From assembly GCA_046594215.1 (NCBI GenBank), contig JBKJPX010000027.1:7184-71183 (forward strand): a stretch of DNA of 64,000 bases, read 5' to 3'. The position numbers and the translations under genes were made by a program. The notes under the pieces were generated by a model. That model had not been told where the DNA came from, made no database searches, and saw only the letters and a program-made list of their open reading frames with translations. Shown piece by piece: positions 24,006-32,006 of this stretch (position 1 is its first letter; every line of letters starts with the position of its first letter). The DNA comes from Panacagrimonas sp046594215. GTDB taxonomy: Bacteria; Pseudomonadota; Gammaproteobacteria; Nevskiales; Nevskiaceae.

Positions 24006-25811
24006 TCAGGGCTCGAAGTGCAGCGTCGGCGTGCTCGGCGCCGGGTCCGACAGGGCGATGCGCGTGCGGATGCCGACGACGCCGTCGGCGAACAGATCCC
24101 GCGCTTCCTGGAACAGCCGCACCTCTTCCTTGAGGCCGTCATCGTAGCGATCCGAGCGCACGGCCGGCTTTCCCATCATCTGCGCGAGGCGCTGCCGCAA
24201 CCAGGCGATGCTCGGGCCACGCTGGCCCGGCGCGAGCTGCACGTCCTTGGTTTCGCGGCGCCACAGCACGAAGATCTCGCCGCTCCAGGCGCGACTCAGG
24301 TCCTCGATCGCCACCTCGACTCCGCCCTTGGCGGTCTCGATGCGCGCGCGCGTGTCGGTCAGCTGCGTGACCAGAGCGTACTTTGCGCCGCCCTTGTCGT
24401 CGGTGAGCGTCAGGATCGCCGGACGATCCATCTGCCGCAGATCTTTTAGGCCGCCGTTGGTGCGATAGCACTCGATGCCCTGTTTGCGCAGCGTGCGGCA
24501 CACGTTGCCGCCCGGGATCACGCGCACGCCCGCGTCCCACAGGCGGATCAACTGGCTGGTGACCTGCGGCAGGCCCTGCGACGACGCGAAGACCTTGGCC
24601 ATCGCCGCCGCATCGGGCGGCTTCACCGCAGCCGGCGGCGCGACGGCGACGGGCGAGGCCGCCCGTGACGCACGCGCGGTCGTGGCCGCCGTCGACGGAG
24701 CTGCCGATGCAGAGGCTGCAGGCGTGGCCATTGCCGCGGGCGGCGCAGCGCCCGGCCTGCGCTGCTCCGTCGGGATGGCGGACGGCGCGGACGTTGGCGC
24801 CGTCGCCATCACCGGCACCGACGACCCCTGCATGCCGCGCAGGACGGTCTGGTAGATCAGCGCGCCGCCGATCATGAGCGCCAGTGCGATCAGACCGCCC
24901 TCGAACCAGGTCAATGACAGCAGCGGCAGGCCGCCGCTGCTGCGGCGATCGAGCCGGCTCCAGCCGCCGGAACGCCGATCCGCACCCACGCCTTCGCGGT
25001 CCTTGCCCAGCACCTCGAGCGCGGCACCCCGCACGAGCTCGGCACTCACGCGGTGCAGGTGGCTGCCGTAGGCGCCCAGCAAGGCACGATCGCACAGCAC
25101 GTTGATCAGGCGCGGTACGCCACGCGTGCGGCGATGAACCTCGGCGATGGCCTCGGGTGAAAACAGTTCCTCCTGGGTGCCCGCGACGCCGAGGCGATGA
25201 CGCACGTACTCCGCGGTTTCATCCTCTTCGAGGGGGGTCAGGTGATAGCGCGCGGTGATGCGGCTCGCGAGCTGACGCAGTTCCTGGCTCGCGAGCACAT
25301 CGCTCAGTTCGGGCTGGCCGACGAGCATGATGCGCAGCAGCTTTTCCTTGTGCGTCTCGAGATTGGTCAGCAGGCGCACCTGCTCGAGCACGCCGGGCGC
25401 GAGGTTCTGCGCCTCGTCGATGATCAGCACCGTGCGCCTGCCCTGCGCGTGGTTCTTGAGCAGATGCAGGTTCAGCGCATCGATCAGATCCTTGAGCGTG
25501 GCCGTCTGCGCGCGATCGTAGATGACGCGCAACTCGTCGCAGATCGACTGCACGAACTCGCGCTCGCTCTGGCGCGGGTTGTGGACCATCGCCACCTCGA
25601 CGCCGTCCAGCTTCTGCTCGAGCAGCGTGCGCACCACCGTCGTCTTGCCGGTCCCCACCTCGCCCGTGAGCTGCACGAATCCGCCGTACTGGCCGGTGCC
25701 GTACAGCAGGTGTCCCAGCGCCTCCTGGTGGCGCGGCGACATGTACAGGTAGGCCGGGTCGGGAGTGATCGAGAACGGCATCTCCCTAAGGTTGAAGAAC
25801 TGCGTGTACAC
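24006..25811 (-). CDS. gspA: General secretion pathway protein A (GspA/ExeA-like AAA ATPase)
   Basis: The 601-residue protein has an N-terminal AAA ATPase (FNLREMPFSITPDPAYLYMS; Walker A GEVGTGKTT, about 50-58; Walker B VLIIDEAQNL, about 128-137). A membrane helix follows at about 308-328, then an alanine/proline-rich linker. The large C-terminal periplasmic part ends in a peptidoglycan-binding domain (GPSIAWLRQRLAQMMGKP, VRLFQEARDLFADGVVGIRTRIAL). ExeA proteins bind peptidoglycan and assist secretin assembly. It overlaps nothing and precedes gspB. Confidence 0.92.
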   Translation of the reverse strand: MYTQFFNLREMPFSITPDPAYLYMSPRHQEALGHLLYGTGQYGGFVQLTGEVGTGKTTVVRTLLEQKLDGVEVAMVHNPRQSEREFVQSICDELRVIYDRAQTATLKDLIDALNLHLLKNHAQGRRTVLIIDEAQNLAPGVLEQVRLLTNLETHKEKLLRIMLVGQPELSDVLASQELRQLASRITARYHLTPLEEDETAEYVRHRLGVAGTQEELFSPEAIAEVHRRTRGVPRLINVLCDRALLGAYGSHLHRVSAELVRGAALEVLGKDREGVGADRRSGGWSRLDRRSSGGLPLLSLTWFEGGLIALALMIGGALIYQTVLRGMQGSSVPVMATAPTSAPSAIPTEQRRPGAAPPAAMATPAASASAAPSTAATTARASRAASPVAVAPPAAVKPPDAAAMAKVFASSQGLPQVTSQLIRLWDAGVRVIPGGNVCRTLRKQGIECYRTNGGLKDLRQMDRPAILTLTDDKGGAKYALVTQLTDTRARIETAKGGVEVAIEDLSRAWSGEIFVLWRRETKDVQLAPGQRGPSIAWLRQRLAQMMGKPAVRSDRYDDGLKEEVRLFQEARDLFADGVVGIRTRIALSDPAPSTPTLHFEP

Positions 25812-25859
25812 GACTGTTTCGTCGGTCTTTGAACGGGGCTTCGGAGTATAAGCCGCAGG

Positions 25860-26363
25860 TCAGCCCGCCGCGCCCGGCCGGCGCATGTCGACGTGCAGGA
25901 TGCCGTCCTCGTCGTATGGCTCGCGCAGGGGGTCGAAGCCCAGGCTCGCGTAGAAATCCTGCAGGTGCTGCTGCGCCGAGAGCTCGATCGGTTGTCCGGG
26001 ATACTGGCGCTCGCACTGCGCGATGCCTTCGAGCATCAGCCTTCGTCCCAGACCGGTGCCGCGAACCGATGCCGCGCTGACCAGCCGCCCCAGCGCCGGG
26101 CAATCCGGGGCCGGGGCCGGGGCCGGGGCCGGGGCCGGACTGTACGGGCGCTTCAGTCCCGGCGGCACCAGCCGCAGGCAGCCCACGACTTCGTCATCCC
26201 TGTGCGTCGCCAGAAGGTGCGAACACCGTGGGTCGAGACCGTCCATCTCGTGGAACACGCAGGCCTGCTCCACGACGAACACGGCGCTGCGCAGGCGCAT
26301 CAGTTCGTACAGCAGGTCCGGGTTGAACTGCGTCCAGTCGAACCAGCGAAGGCCCACGCTCAT
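25860..26363 (-). CDS. elaA: ElaA-family GNAT acetyltransferase with an internal Pro-Ala repeat
   Basis: This 167-residue protein matches ElaA: LRSAVFVVEQACVFHEMDGLD, GRLVSAASVRGTGLGRRLM (acetyl-CoA loop) and LSAQQHLQDFYASLGFDP. It is an uncharacterised N-acetyltransferase group. Between the two halves sits a Pro-Ala run (PAPAPAPAPAPD, about 76-87) encoded by five tandem GGGGCC units (plus strand), absent from the E. coli protein as I recall it. The start ATG overlaps the astB stop (ATGA), so it is co-translated with the arginine-catabolic gene. Confidence 0.88.
   Translation of the reverse strand: MSVGLRWFDWTQFNPDLLYELMRLRSAVFVVEQACVFHEMDGLDPRCSHLLATHRDDEVVGCLRLVPPGLKRPYSPAPAPAPAPAPDCPALGRLVSAASVRGTGLGRRLMLEGIAQCERQYPGQPIELSAQQHLQDFYASLGFDPLREPYDEDGILHVDMRRPGAAG
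26107..26136. repeat. (GGGGCC)5 hexanucleotide tandem repeat inside elaA
   Basis: Five perfect GGGGCC units run head to tail on the plus strand, flanked by partial units (CC before, GG after). Unit length of six keeps the reading frame, so slippage would change only the number of Pro-Ala pairs. The G-rich strand could fold as a G-quadruplex. Confidence 0.95.
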
Positions 26364-27751
26364 CGCTGGAATTCGTAGAGGCTGCCCAGGTTCAGGATCT
26401 GCGTCAGACGATCGAGTGCCGTTCGCGACTCTTCCAGCAGTTGTGGATCGGCAAGATCGGCGGCGACCAGCCGATCGCGGTAGTGGCGCGTGACCCACCC
26501 GACGAGTTCCCCATGCCGCTCCGGCGTGATCCAGACGCGCGCGTGCACCGCCGCCTGCTGTTCGGCCGTGAGCACTACGCGCAGGCGCAGGCAGGCCGGT
26601 CCGCCGCCGTTGCGCATCGACTGACGCAGGTCGAATACCTCCACGCCCTGAATCGGCAGCGCAGGATCCGCGATCCATTCCTGGATCAGGTTCCAGGCGC
26701 GCGGCATTTCGCGGCATTCCTGTGCGCAGACAACCCACAGGCCGCGGCCCGGCACGTCGACGAGCTGGCTGTTGAACAGATAGGACGACACCGCGTCGTC
26801 CAGGCTCAGGCGCGAATTTCGTACCTCGACAAAACGCGGCTTGAACTCGGGGCCGAGCGACTGGCGCGCCCGGGCATAGAGGCTCGCGTGGTCGACGAAG
26901 GCGTGCTCGTGATGCAGCAGCAGGCCGCGATGTCCGACGGCGACCACGTCGTTGTGGAACGCACCTGCGACGATCGCGCGCGGCGACTGCCGCACGAACG
27001 CGACGTGCCCCTGGCGCAGGCCATGCCGGCGTGCGATGGCCTCGCCCGCCGCCCGCGCCTGGCGCACCGGGACCGCCCGCGGCGAGTCGTCCGCGTCGGG
27101 ATCGGCGTCCGCCTGGATCTCCAGCGCGTCCTGCGCCTCGCGGCCATAGACGAAGACTTCCAAACCGCGCAGGCCATGCGCCTCGCATAAGCGCAGGTGA
27201 TTGGCCGCGCCCTCGTCGGCGGTGTCGGCGTCGGCCGCCAGCGGCGCGTGGTGGGCGAAGTGCGCGGCGTCGGGGAACAGGCGCGTCAACAGGCGCGCGG
27301 TGATGGGCGCCTCGATCGCACGGTGGCGGTGCGACACGAGGTTGGCCGGCGTGAAGTGCACGCGCCCGTCGGCGGTATCGGCCGAGGGCGAGACGGTGGC
27401 CGCGTTGGCCGCCCACATGCTCGAGGCCGAACTCGCCGCGAGCAGGAGGTCGGGATCGTCGCGCCGCACCTTGTCGAGCACATAGGCGTCGCGGCCCCGA
27501 TAGCCGATCCTGCGCAGCGTCGGAAGGTGCGGCCGCTCCTGAGGCGGCAGCACGCCCTGGGCCAGGCCCAGGGCCGCCAGCGAGCGCATCTTGGCCAGGC
27601 CCTGCAGCGCCGCCTCGCGCGGGTTGGAGCGCTGCGCCGCGTTGCGCGCCGAAGCGCGATTGCCCCTGGCCATGCCGGCGTAGTGATGGGTGGGACCCAC
27701 CAGCCCGTCGAAGTTGGCCTCGAGCGCTTCGACCTTCGGAATTTCATTCAT
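26360..27751 (-). CDS. astB: Succinylarginine dihydrolase
   Basis: This 463-residue enzyme of the arginine succinyltransferase pathway hydrolyses N2-succinylarginine to succinylornithine, CO2 and ammonia. Conserved segments are NFDGLVGPTHHYAGMA, SSASSMWAANAATVSPSADT, FTPANLVSHRHRAIE, AFHNDVVAVGH and the cysteine motif SMRNGGGPACLRLRV. The start at 27751 (MNEIPKVEALE) has AAGG 8 bases upstream; ATGs at 27757 and 27787 are alternatives. No other ast gene is in the window. The stop overlaps elaA. A divergent plus-strand transcription unit begins a few hundred bases away. Confidence 0.94.
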   Translation of the reverse strand: MNEIPKVEALEANFDGLVGPTHHYAGMARGNRASARNAAQRSNPREAALQGLAKMRSLAALGLAQGVLPPQERPHLPTLRRIGYRGRDAYVLDKVRRDDPDLLLAASSASSMWAANAATVSPSADTADGRVHFTPANLVSHRHRAIEAPITARLLTRLFPDAAHFAHHAPLAADADTADEGAANHLRLCEAHGLRGLEVFVYGREAQDALEIQADADPDADDSPRAVPVRQARAAGEAIARRHGLRQGHVAFVRQSPRAIVAGAFHNDVVAVGHRGLLLHHEHAFVDHASLYARARQSLGPEFKPRFVEVRNSRLSLDDAVSSYLFNSQLVDVPGRGLWVVCAQECREMPRAWNLIQEWIADPALPIQGVEVFDLRQSMRNGGGPACLRLRVVLTAEQQAAVHARVWITPERHGELVGWVTRHYRDRLVAADLADPQLLEESRTALDRLTQILNLGSLYEFQR

Positions 27752-27955
27752 CAGCATCACCTTAACGCAGGCGTCGGCGCTTGCCATCGATTGTCAGTCT
27801 GCGACCAACGAGGTCAGCGCCAGATCGCATCTGCGCAACGCTTCTGCTTGGGCGACGCGCGCAAGTCCTTGTCTGCGCAATGGCTGCGCACGAACACCGG
27901 TTCGGCACGAAAGGCGCAAGCCCTCCGGCATCCCTTTCCAGGAAGGACCATCACC
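27752..27955. other. Divergent upstream region between astB and the 27956 leader ORF
   Basis: About 200 bases without a supported gene. It should contain the astB promoter (minus) and the promoter for the leader/membrane-protein transcript (plus), but I could not pick out confident -35/-10 pairs. Confidence 0.5.
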
Positions 27956-28153
27956 ATGACCTTCTCGTTTCTCGACGACGCTCTCTCCCCGCTGAGTCGT
28001 CGACTCGGCCCGACCGGTTCGCCGGTCGTGCCGAATTTTGAATTCTTGCCGAGCAGCACCGGAGGACCGACATGCCCGCCACCTTCAAACGATTCGAAAG
28101 CGCCGCGGCACGCCGGTTCAGCCAAGTCTGCGTCATCTCCCTTGCCGCGCTGA
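27956..28153 (+). CDS. Possible leader ORF with strong ribosome-binding site, overlapping the next gene
   Basis: An ATG at 27956 follows AGGAAGGA at 8 bases spacing, one of the best ribosome-binding sites in the window. The frame encodes 65 residues starting MTFSFLDDALSPLSRRLGP and running past 28072 into the following gene in another frame. It resembles no family known to me. A terminator-like hairpin lies inside it (28006-28038). Ribosome movement over this ORF could control that hairpin, as in attenuation, but the sequence has no obvious run of regulatory codons. It may be a leader peptide, a small protein or chance. Confidence 0.35.
   Translation: MTFSFLDDALSPLSRRLGPTGSPVVPNFEFLPSSTGGPTCPPPSNDSKAPRHAGSAKSASSPLPR
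28006..28038 (+). terminator. Intrinsic-terminator-like hairpin inside the leader ORF
   Basis: CGACCGG (28011-28017) pairs with CCGGTCG (28022-28028) around a TTCG loop, and the stem is extended by CGGC/GCCG, followed by AATTTTG. An overlapping palindrome GAGTCG/CGACTC (27994-28006) could form a competing structure. Confidence 0.5.
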
Positions 28154-28320
28154 TCACCTCGGGCACCGGCCTGCTGGCCTACGTACACGACGACCCGGGC
28201 CCGCCCTGGCTGCGCTCGATGGTGCTGGCGTCCGCCGTAATGGTCGGCATCTCGTTCTGCGGCTGGCTCGTGACAAGCCTGGCGGCGTACGCGCGTGAGC
28301 AGATGAGCACGACACGCTGA
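28072..28320 (+). CDS. Small two-helix membrane protein, unknown function
   Basis: The 82-residue product has two predicted membrane helices (about 18-38, VCVISLAALITSGTGLLAYV; and about 50-71, MVLASAVMVGISFCGWLVTS) separated by a short charged/proline loop. The ends are basic. It has a GGAGG ribosome-binding site 7 bases before the ATG. I do not recognise the family. It is downstream of the leader ORF and terminator-like hairpin and is followed by a REP-like hairpin, so it is likely to be an independently controlled single gene. Confidence 0.65.
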   Translation: MPATFKRFESAAARRFSQVCVISLAALITSGTGLLAYVHDDPGPPWLRSMVLASAVMVGISFCGWLVTSLAAYAREQMSTTR

Positions 28321-28337
28321 AAGCGGGTCGACAATAG

Positions 28338-28355
28338 GTCGGGCCTTGGCCCGAC
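28338..28355. repeat. REP-like hairpin (GGTCGGGCC type)
   Basis: GTCGGGCC pairs with GGCCCGAC around a TT loop, preceded by ATAG. It shares the GGTCGGGC core with the element at 16392-16445. It lies 17 bases after the membrane-protein stop and may terminate transcription. Confidence 0.6.
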
Positions 28356-28431
28356 AGTCCGGCACAAAAGTCCGGTTGCAGCCTGGCCTTCACTTCGGTG
28401 CGGATTTCCTGACCAGATTGCCCGAAGCTTC

Positions 28432-29154
28432 TCAGTCCTTTCCTGGATGTCGCGGTACGCGCTCGAGGCCGCGCCGCAGGTCGCGCAACATCGTCGCCGT
28501 CGTCAGCACCTTGCCGCCCAGATGTTCGGCCAGCGCAGACCTGAGCAGGTTGCGAGCCGCGCGCAAGTCTTCGGTTGTCGCGAGCGCATCGTCGCGCAGC
28601 GCGATCAGCATCCGGCCCGAATAACTGTCCGGCGCGTCCGACGCGGTGGAAAATGGTTCCTCCCCGCCCCGATAGGAATAGTGCAGGCCCGGGTCCAGGT
28701 CCTGCGGCAGGTCGATGCCGAAGCCGAGTTCCGCAAGCAGGCTCATCTCGAAGCGTCGCAGCGCCCGGTCGGTACCCTGCTCCAACGCACCCAGCGCCTC
28801 GCCGTAGGCATCGAAGAGCACGGGGTGCGCGTCATGGCGTTGCAGCAACCGCATCAGCAGCTCGTTGAGATACCAGCCGCTGAACACGGTCTCGCCACGA
28901 AATTCGAACGAGGCCCCCTGCGCCTCGACGCCCGTGAGCGTGCCCAGGTCGCCCGACTCGGTCCACGACAGGAAGAGCGGTCGAAAGGGCTGGAGCAGGG
29001 CGCGCGGCCGCGACTTGGCGGCGCGAGCGCCGCGTGCCACCAGCCCGATGCGACCGTAAGAGGCGGAGAATGCCTCGACCAGCAGGCTGGTATCGCCGTA
29101 GGGGGACGCCTTCAGGATCCAGGCCGGCTGCAGCTGGATCCTCGCCCGACTCAC
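28432..29154 (-). CDS. recO: DNA repair protein RecO
   Basis: This 240-residue protein has an N-terminal OB fold (AWILKASPYGDTSLLVEAFS, GRIGLVARGARAAKSR) and a helical C-terminal part. RecO loads RecA onto SSB-coated DNA together with RecR. The start is GTG at 29154, overlapping the era stop by four bases (GTGA), so the genes are coupled. The usual zinc-binding cysteines of some RecO proteins are not evident, as is common in gammaproteobacteria. The order rnc-era-recO is conserved in this class. Confidence 0.93.
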   Translation of the reverse strand: MSRARIQLQPAWILKASPYGDTSLLVEAFSASYGRIGLVARGARAAKSRPRALLQPFRPLFLSWTESGDLGTLTGVEAQGASFEFRGETVFSGWYLNELLMRLLQRHDAHPVLFDAYGEALGALEQGTDRALRRFEMSLLAELGFGIDLPQDLDPGLHYSYRGGEEPFSTASDAPDSYSGRMLIALRDDALATTEDLRAARNLLRSALAEHLGGKVLTTATMLRDLRRGLERVPRHPGKD

Positions 29155-30035
29155 TCGCCGCCGATACCGAACAGCTTCAGGGCCTTCGGATCATCGCTCC
29201 AGTTCTCGCGCACACGGCACCAGAGCTGGAGGAAGACCTTGGCGCCGAGCAGGTGTTCGAGCTCCTTGCGCGCCGTGGTACCCACACGCTTGAGCGAGGC
29301 GCCGCTCTCGCCGATGACGATCTTCTTCTGGCCTTCGCGTTCGACCCAGATCACCGCGCTGATGCGGTGCATCGTTCCCTCGAGGGCGTAGGACTCGATC
29401 GCGACGGTCAGCGCGTAGGGAAGTTCCTGGTTGAGCGTACGCGTGAGTTTCTCGCGCACGAGTTCGGCCGCGAGGAACTCGTTGTCGAACCCCGCCACCA
29501 TGTCGGGCGGATAGAGCGGCGGCCCCTCGGGCAGACGCTTCATGATCTCGTCGGCCAGCGCCTCGACGTTGTGCTTGCGCAGCGCCGACAGCGGCACCAC
29601 GAACGCAAAGTCGCGGCGCGCCGACAGCTTCTCGATCTCCGGCAACAGCTTGGTCTTGTCGGTGACGCGGTCGATCTTGTTGATGACCAGGCCTACCGGA
29701 GCGGACACCTTGGCCAGGCGTTCGAGCACCGCCTGGTCTTCCTCGGTCCAGCGACCGGATTCGACGACGAACATCGCGAGGTCGACGTCGTGAAGGCTGC
29801 CGGCTGCCGCGTCGTTCATCGCGCGGTTGAGCGCCTTCTTGCCGCCCAGGTGCAGGCCCGGCGTGTCGACGAACACGATCTGGCCTTCTTCGCGATGCAC
29901 CACGCCCTGGATCGCGTGGCGCGTGGTCTGTGGCTTGTGCGAGACGATGCTGAGCTTGCGACCGACAAGCGCATTGAGCAGCGAGGATTTGCCGACGTTG
30001 GGACGTCCGACCAGGGTGACGATGCCGCTGCGCAT
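29151..30035 (-). CDS. era: GTPase Era
   Basis: This 294-residue GTPase is needed for 16S rRNA maturation and 30S assembly. G1 is GRPNVGKSS (about 10-18), G2 lies in KPQTTRHAI, G3 is DTPG, G4 is NKIDRV and G5 is SAL. A C-terminal KH domain follows (REGQKKIVIGESGASLKRVG). The start ATG at 30035 gives the standard MRSGIVTLVGRPN; the longer frame to 30161 is not conserved. It is 31 bases downstream of rnc. Confidence 0.97.
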   Translation of the reverse strand: MRSGIVTLVGRPNVGKSSLLNALVGRKLSIVSHKPQTTRHAIQGVVHREEGQIVFVDTPGLHLGGKKALNRAMNDAAAGSLHDVDLAMFVVESGRWTEEDQAVLERLAKVSAPVGLVINKIDRVTDKTKLLPEIEKLSARRDFAFVVPLSALRKHNVEALADEIMKRLPEGPPLYPPDMVAGFDNEFLAAELVREKLTRTLNQELPYALTVAIESYALEGTMHRISAVIWVEREGQKKIVIGESGASLKRVGTTARKELEHLLGAKVFLQLWCRVRENWSDDPKALKLFGIGGE

Positions 30036-30066
30036 GGAAGCTCGAAAGAGAGGGGAAAAAAGGACT

Positions 30067-30786
30067 TCAGGACCGGTCGCTCTGCTGCAGGGATTCCAGC
30101 AGCGCCGCTGCCGCCTGCTGCTCCGCAACCCGCCTGCTGCTGCCGCTGGCGTCAGAGGCACGTTCCTCGTCGGTCAGGCTGGCCCGGACGAGGAAGTATC
30201 GCCGATGCGCCGGTCCGGATTCCTCGAGCACCTCGTAGACCGGCAGCGGACGGCTGCGGCCCTGCAGCCATTCCTGCAGACGGGTCTTGGGATCCTTGAG
30301 GGTCTCGGCATCCGGAAGGTCCGCCAGGTCGGCTGCGAACAGCAGCCGGCAGGTCTTCTGGGCCGCGTCGAAGCCACCGTCAAGATAGACCGCTCCCACC
30401 AGGGCTTCCACCGCGTCGGCGAGCACCGAATCGCGCCGCCAACCGCCGCTCTTGAGCTCGCCCTCGCCCAGGCGAAGGTGCTCGCCGAGCGTCAGTCGCC
30501 GAGCGATCGCCGCCAGCGAACGCTCCCGCACCAGGCTCGAGCGCCAGCGCGAAAGGTCACCTTCGCTTGCGCGTGGCCGCGCCGTGAACAAGGCGTCGGC
30601 CACGAACGAGCCTATCAGCGCATCGCCGAGAAATTCGAGTCGTTCGTTGTTGTCGCCGCTGAAGGAACGGTGCGTGAGCGCACGGACCAGCAGGGCCGGG
30701 TCACCGAACTCACGGCCCAGCCTGGCCGCCAGCTCAGCGTCCTTCCCCAAGATTCCACCGCCATGGAACTCAGGAATCGATGTCAC
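30067..30786 (-). CDS. rnc: Ribonuclease III
   Basis: This 239-residue double-strand-specific RNase acts in rRNA and mRNA processing. The signature is NERLEFLGDAL (Glu51, Asp55 region), with a second acidic patch at DAVEALVGAVYLDGG, and a C-terminal dsRNA-binding domain (DPKTRLQEWLQGRSRPLPVY, VAEQQAAAALLESL). The start is GTG at 30786, lying 17 bases inside the end of the DUF4845 gene, which couples the two. No in-frame ATG fits the family N-terminus. Confidence 0.95.
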   Translation of the reverse strand: MTSIPEFHGGGILGKDAELAARLGREFGDPALLVRALTHRSFSGDNNERLEFLGDALIGSFVADALFTARPRASEGDLSRWRSSLVRERSLAAIARRLTLGEHLRLGEGELKSGGWRRDSVLADAVEALVGAVYLDGGFDAAQKTCRLLFAADLADLPDAETLKDPKTRLQEWLQGRSRPLPVYEVLEESGPAHRRYFLVRASLTDEERASDASGSSRRVAEQQAAAALLESLQQSDRS

Positions 30787-31165
30787 CGCTTCCCGGCTTC
30801 ATGGGGAAGTCGTCCTTGAAATGGATGACCACGAACACGTTGTAGAAAAGATTCACGCGGGCCTCGTAGTCGTACGAGAGCGTGCGCCCCTTGGCGCTGC
30901 GCTTGATCTTCACATCCTTGTCATCGAGCTGATTGATGTAGTCGATGTCCCAGCGGCGTTCAAGCGTCGAGCGAATCTCCTGCGGGGACGCATTCGCGTA
31001 ATCGGGGTTGTCCGCGACACCCTTCACGACCTTTATCACCGTTCCCTGGTTCAAGTAGAGCGGCCCTACTTTGATCACGAGGATGGCGAGGAACGCGATC
31101 GTTCCGAACACGAACAGCATTCCAAACCACCCCAACCCCCGTTGCCGCTCGAGTGACTTGACCAT
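30770..31165 (-). CDS. DUF4845 membrane protein
   Basis: This 131-residue protein has a single N-terminal membrane helix (about 14-33, WFGMLFVFGTIAFLAILVI) and a small extracytoplasmic domain with the family segments DNPDYANASPQEIRSTLERR and YDYEARVNLFYNVFVVIHF. DUF4845 genes commonly sit between lepB and rnc in gammaproteobacteria; the function is not established. It overlaps rnc by 17 bases and starts 30 bases after lepB. Confidence 0.88.
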   Translation of the reverse strand: MVKSLERQRGLGWFGMLFVFGTIAFLAILVIKVGPLYLNQGTVIKVVKGVADNPDYANASPQEIRSTLERRWDIDYINQLDDKDVKIKRSAKGRTLSYDYEARVNLFYNVFVVIHFKDDFPMKPGSGDIDS

Positions 31166-31195
31166 TGACTCCTCCCTGGTGTCTGCGGTGCAAGC

Positions 31196-31990
31196 TTAGC
31201 GGATGCTCGTTCCCACACGGGCAAAGTTGGGCCGCATGCGCGCGCCGTCCCAGCTCATCCACACGAAGAAAGCCCGGCCGACGAGGTTGTGTTCCGGAAC
31301 CGTGCCCCAGCCGCGCGAGTCGAAACTGCCGTCGCGGTTGTCACCCATTGCGAAATACTGCTTTTCCGGCACCACCATCTCGAAATCGCGCGCCGGCTCT
31401 TCCGGGTTCACGATGATGTGGTGCGTGTGTTCGGGGATGTCCTCGCGCAGGCGGTAGGCGGTTCCGCCGGGCAGCTTGGGAGCCGTGTAGACCCCATCGG
31501 CGGTCTGCGGCTGCGGCTCGCCGTTGATGTACAGGATCTTGTCGTGGTACGCGAGGCGGTCGCCCGGCAGGCCGACGATGCGCTTGATGAAGTCCACCGA
31601 AGGGTCATTCGGCCAGCGGAACACGACGATGTCGCCGCGCTTGGGCCGGTCGCCCTTCAGGAATTCGTAGTGGAACACCGGGTCGCGCAGGCCGTAGGAG
31701 TACTTGTTGACCAGGATGAAGTCGCCGACCAGCAGGGTCGGGATCATCGAGCCGGACGGGATGCGGAAGGGTTCGGCGAGGAACGAACGCAGCAGCAGCA
31801 CGGCCACGATCACCGGAAAGAACGAGCGCGAGAAGTCGACCAGCCACCCCGGCTTCTCGTTTCCACCGATCAGATTGCGCCGCCTGCGCGACAGCCAGAG
31901 CACATCGAGCAGCCAGCCCAGGCCGGTCAGAACGGTGAGGACGGTCAACAGCACCGCGAAATCGAAATGCACGTCGGGCGGCAAATTCAT
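31196..31990 (-). CDS. lepB: Signal peptidase I
   Basis: This 264-residue inner-membrane protease removes signal peptides. Two N-terminal helices (about 10-34 and 57-72) flank a basic loop. Catalytic Ser81 is in PSGSMIPTL and Lys136 is in DFIKRIVGLPGD; the downstream boxes MGDNRDGSFDSRGWG and GRAFFVWMSWD are present. It is located directly after lepA, 16 bases away, as in many proteobacteria. It services the signal peptides seen on several genes in this window. Confidence 0.96.
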   Translation of the reverse strand: MNLPPDVHFDFAVLLTVLTVLTGLGWLLDVLWLSRRRRNLIGGNEKPGWLVDFSRSFFPVIVAVLLLRSFLAEPFRIPSGSMIPTLLVGDFILVNKYSYGLRDPVFHYEFLKGDRPKRGDIVVFRWPNDPSVDFIKRIVGLPGDRLAYHDKILYINGEPQPQTADGVYTAPKLPGGTAYRLREDIPEHTHHIIVNPEEPARDFEMVVPEKQYFAMGDNRDGSFDSRGWGTVPEHNLVGRAFFVWMSWDGARMRPNFARVGTSIR

Positions 31991-32006
31991 CTAGTAGCTC
32001 CTCACT

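Noticed and set aside
26107..26136. Possible frameshift or phase-variation tract in elaA
   Set aside because: The unit is six bases, so changes in copy number keep the frame. It can vary length but not switch the gene off.
30067..30786. Possible ATG start for rnc downstream of the GTG
   Set aside because: No in-frame ATG lies before the conserved N-terminal helix. The GTG at 30786 gives the correct family length.
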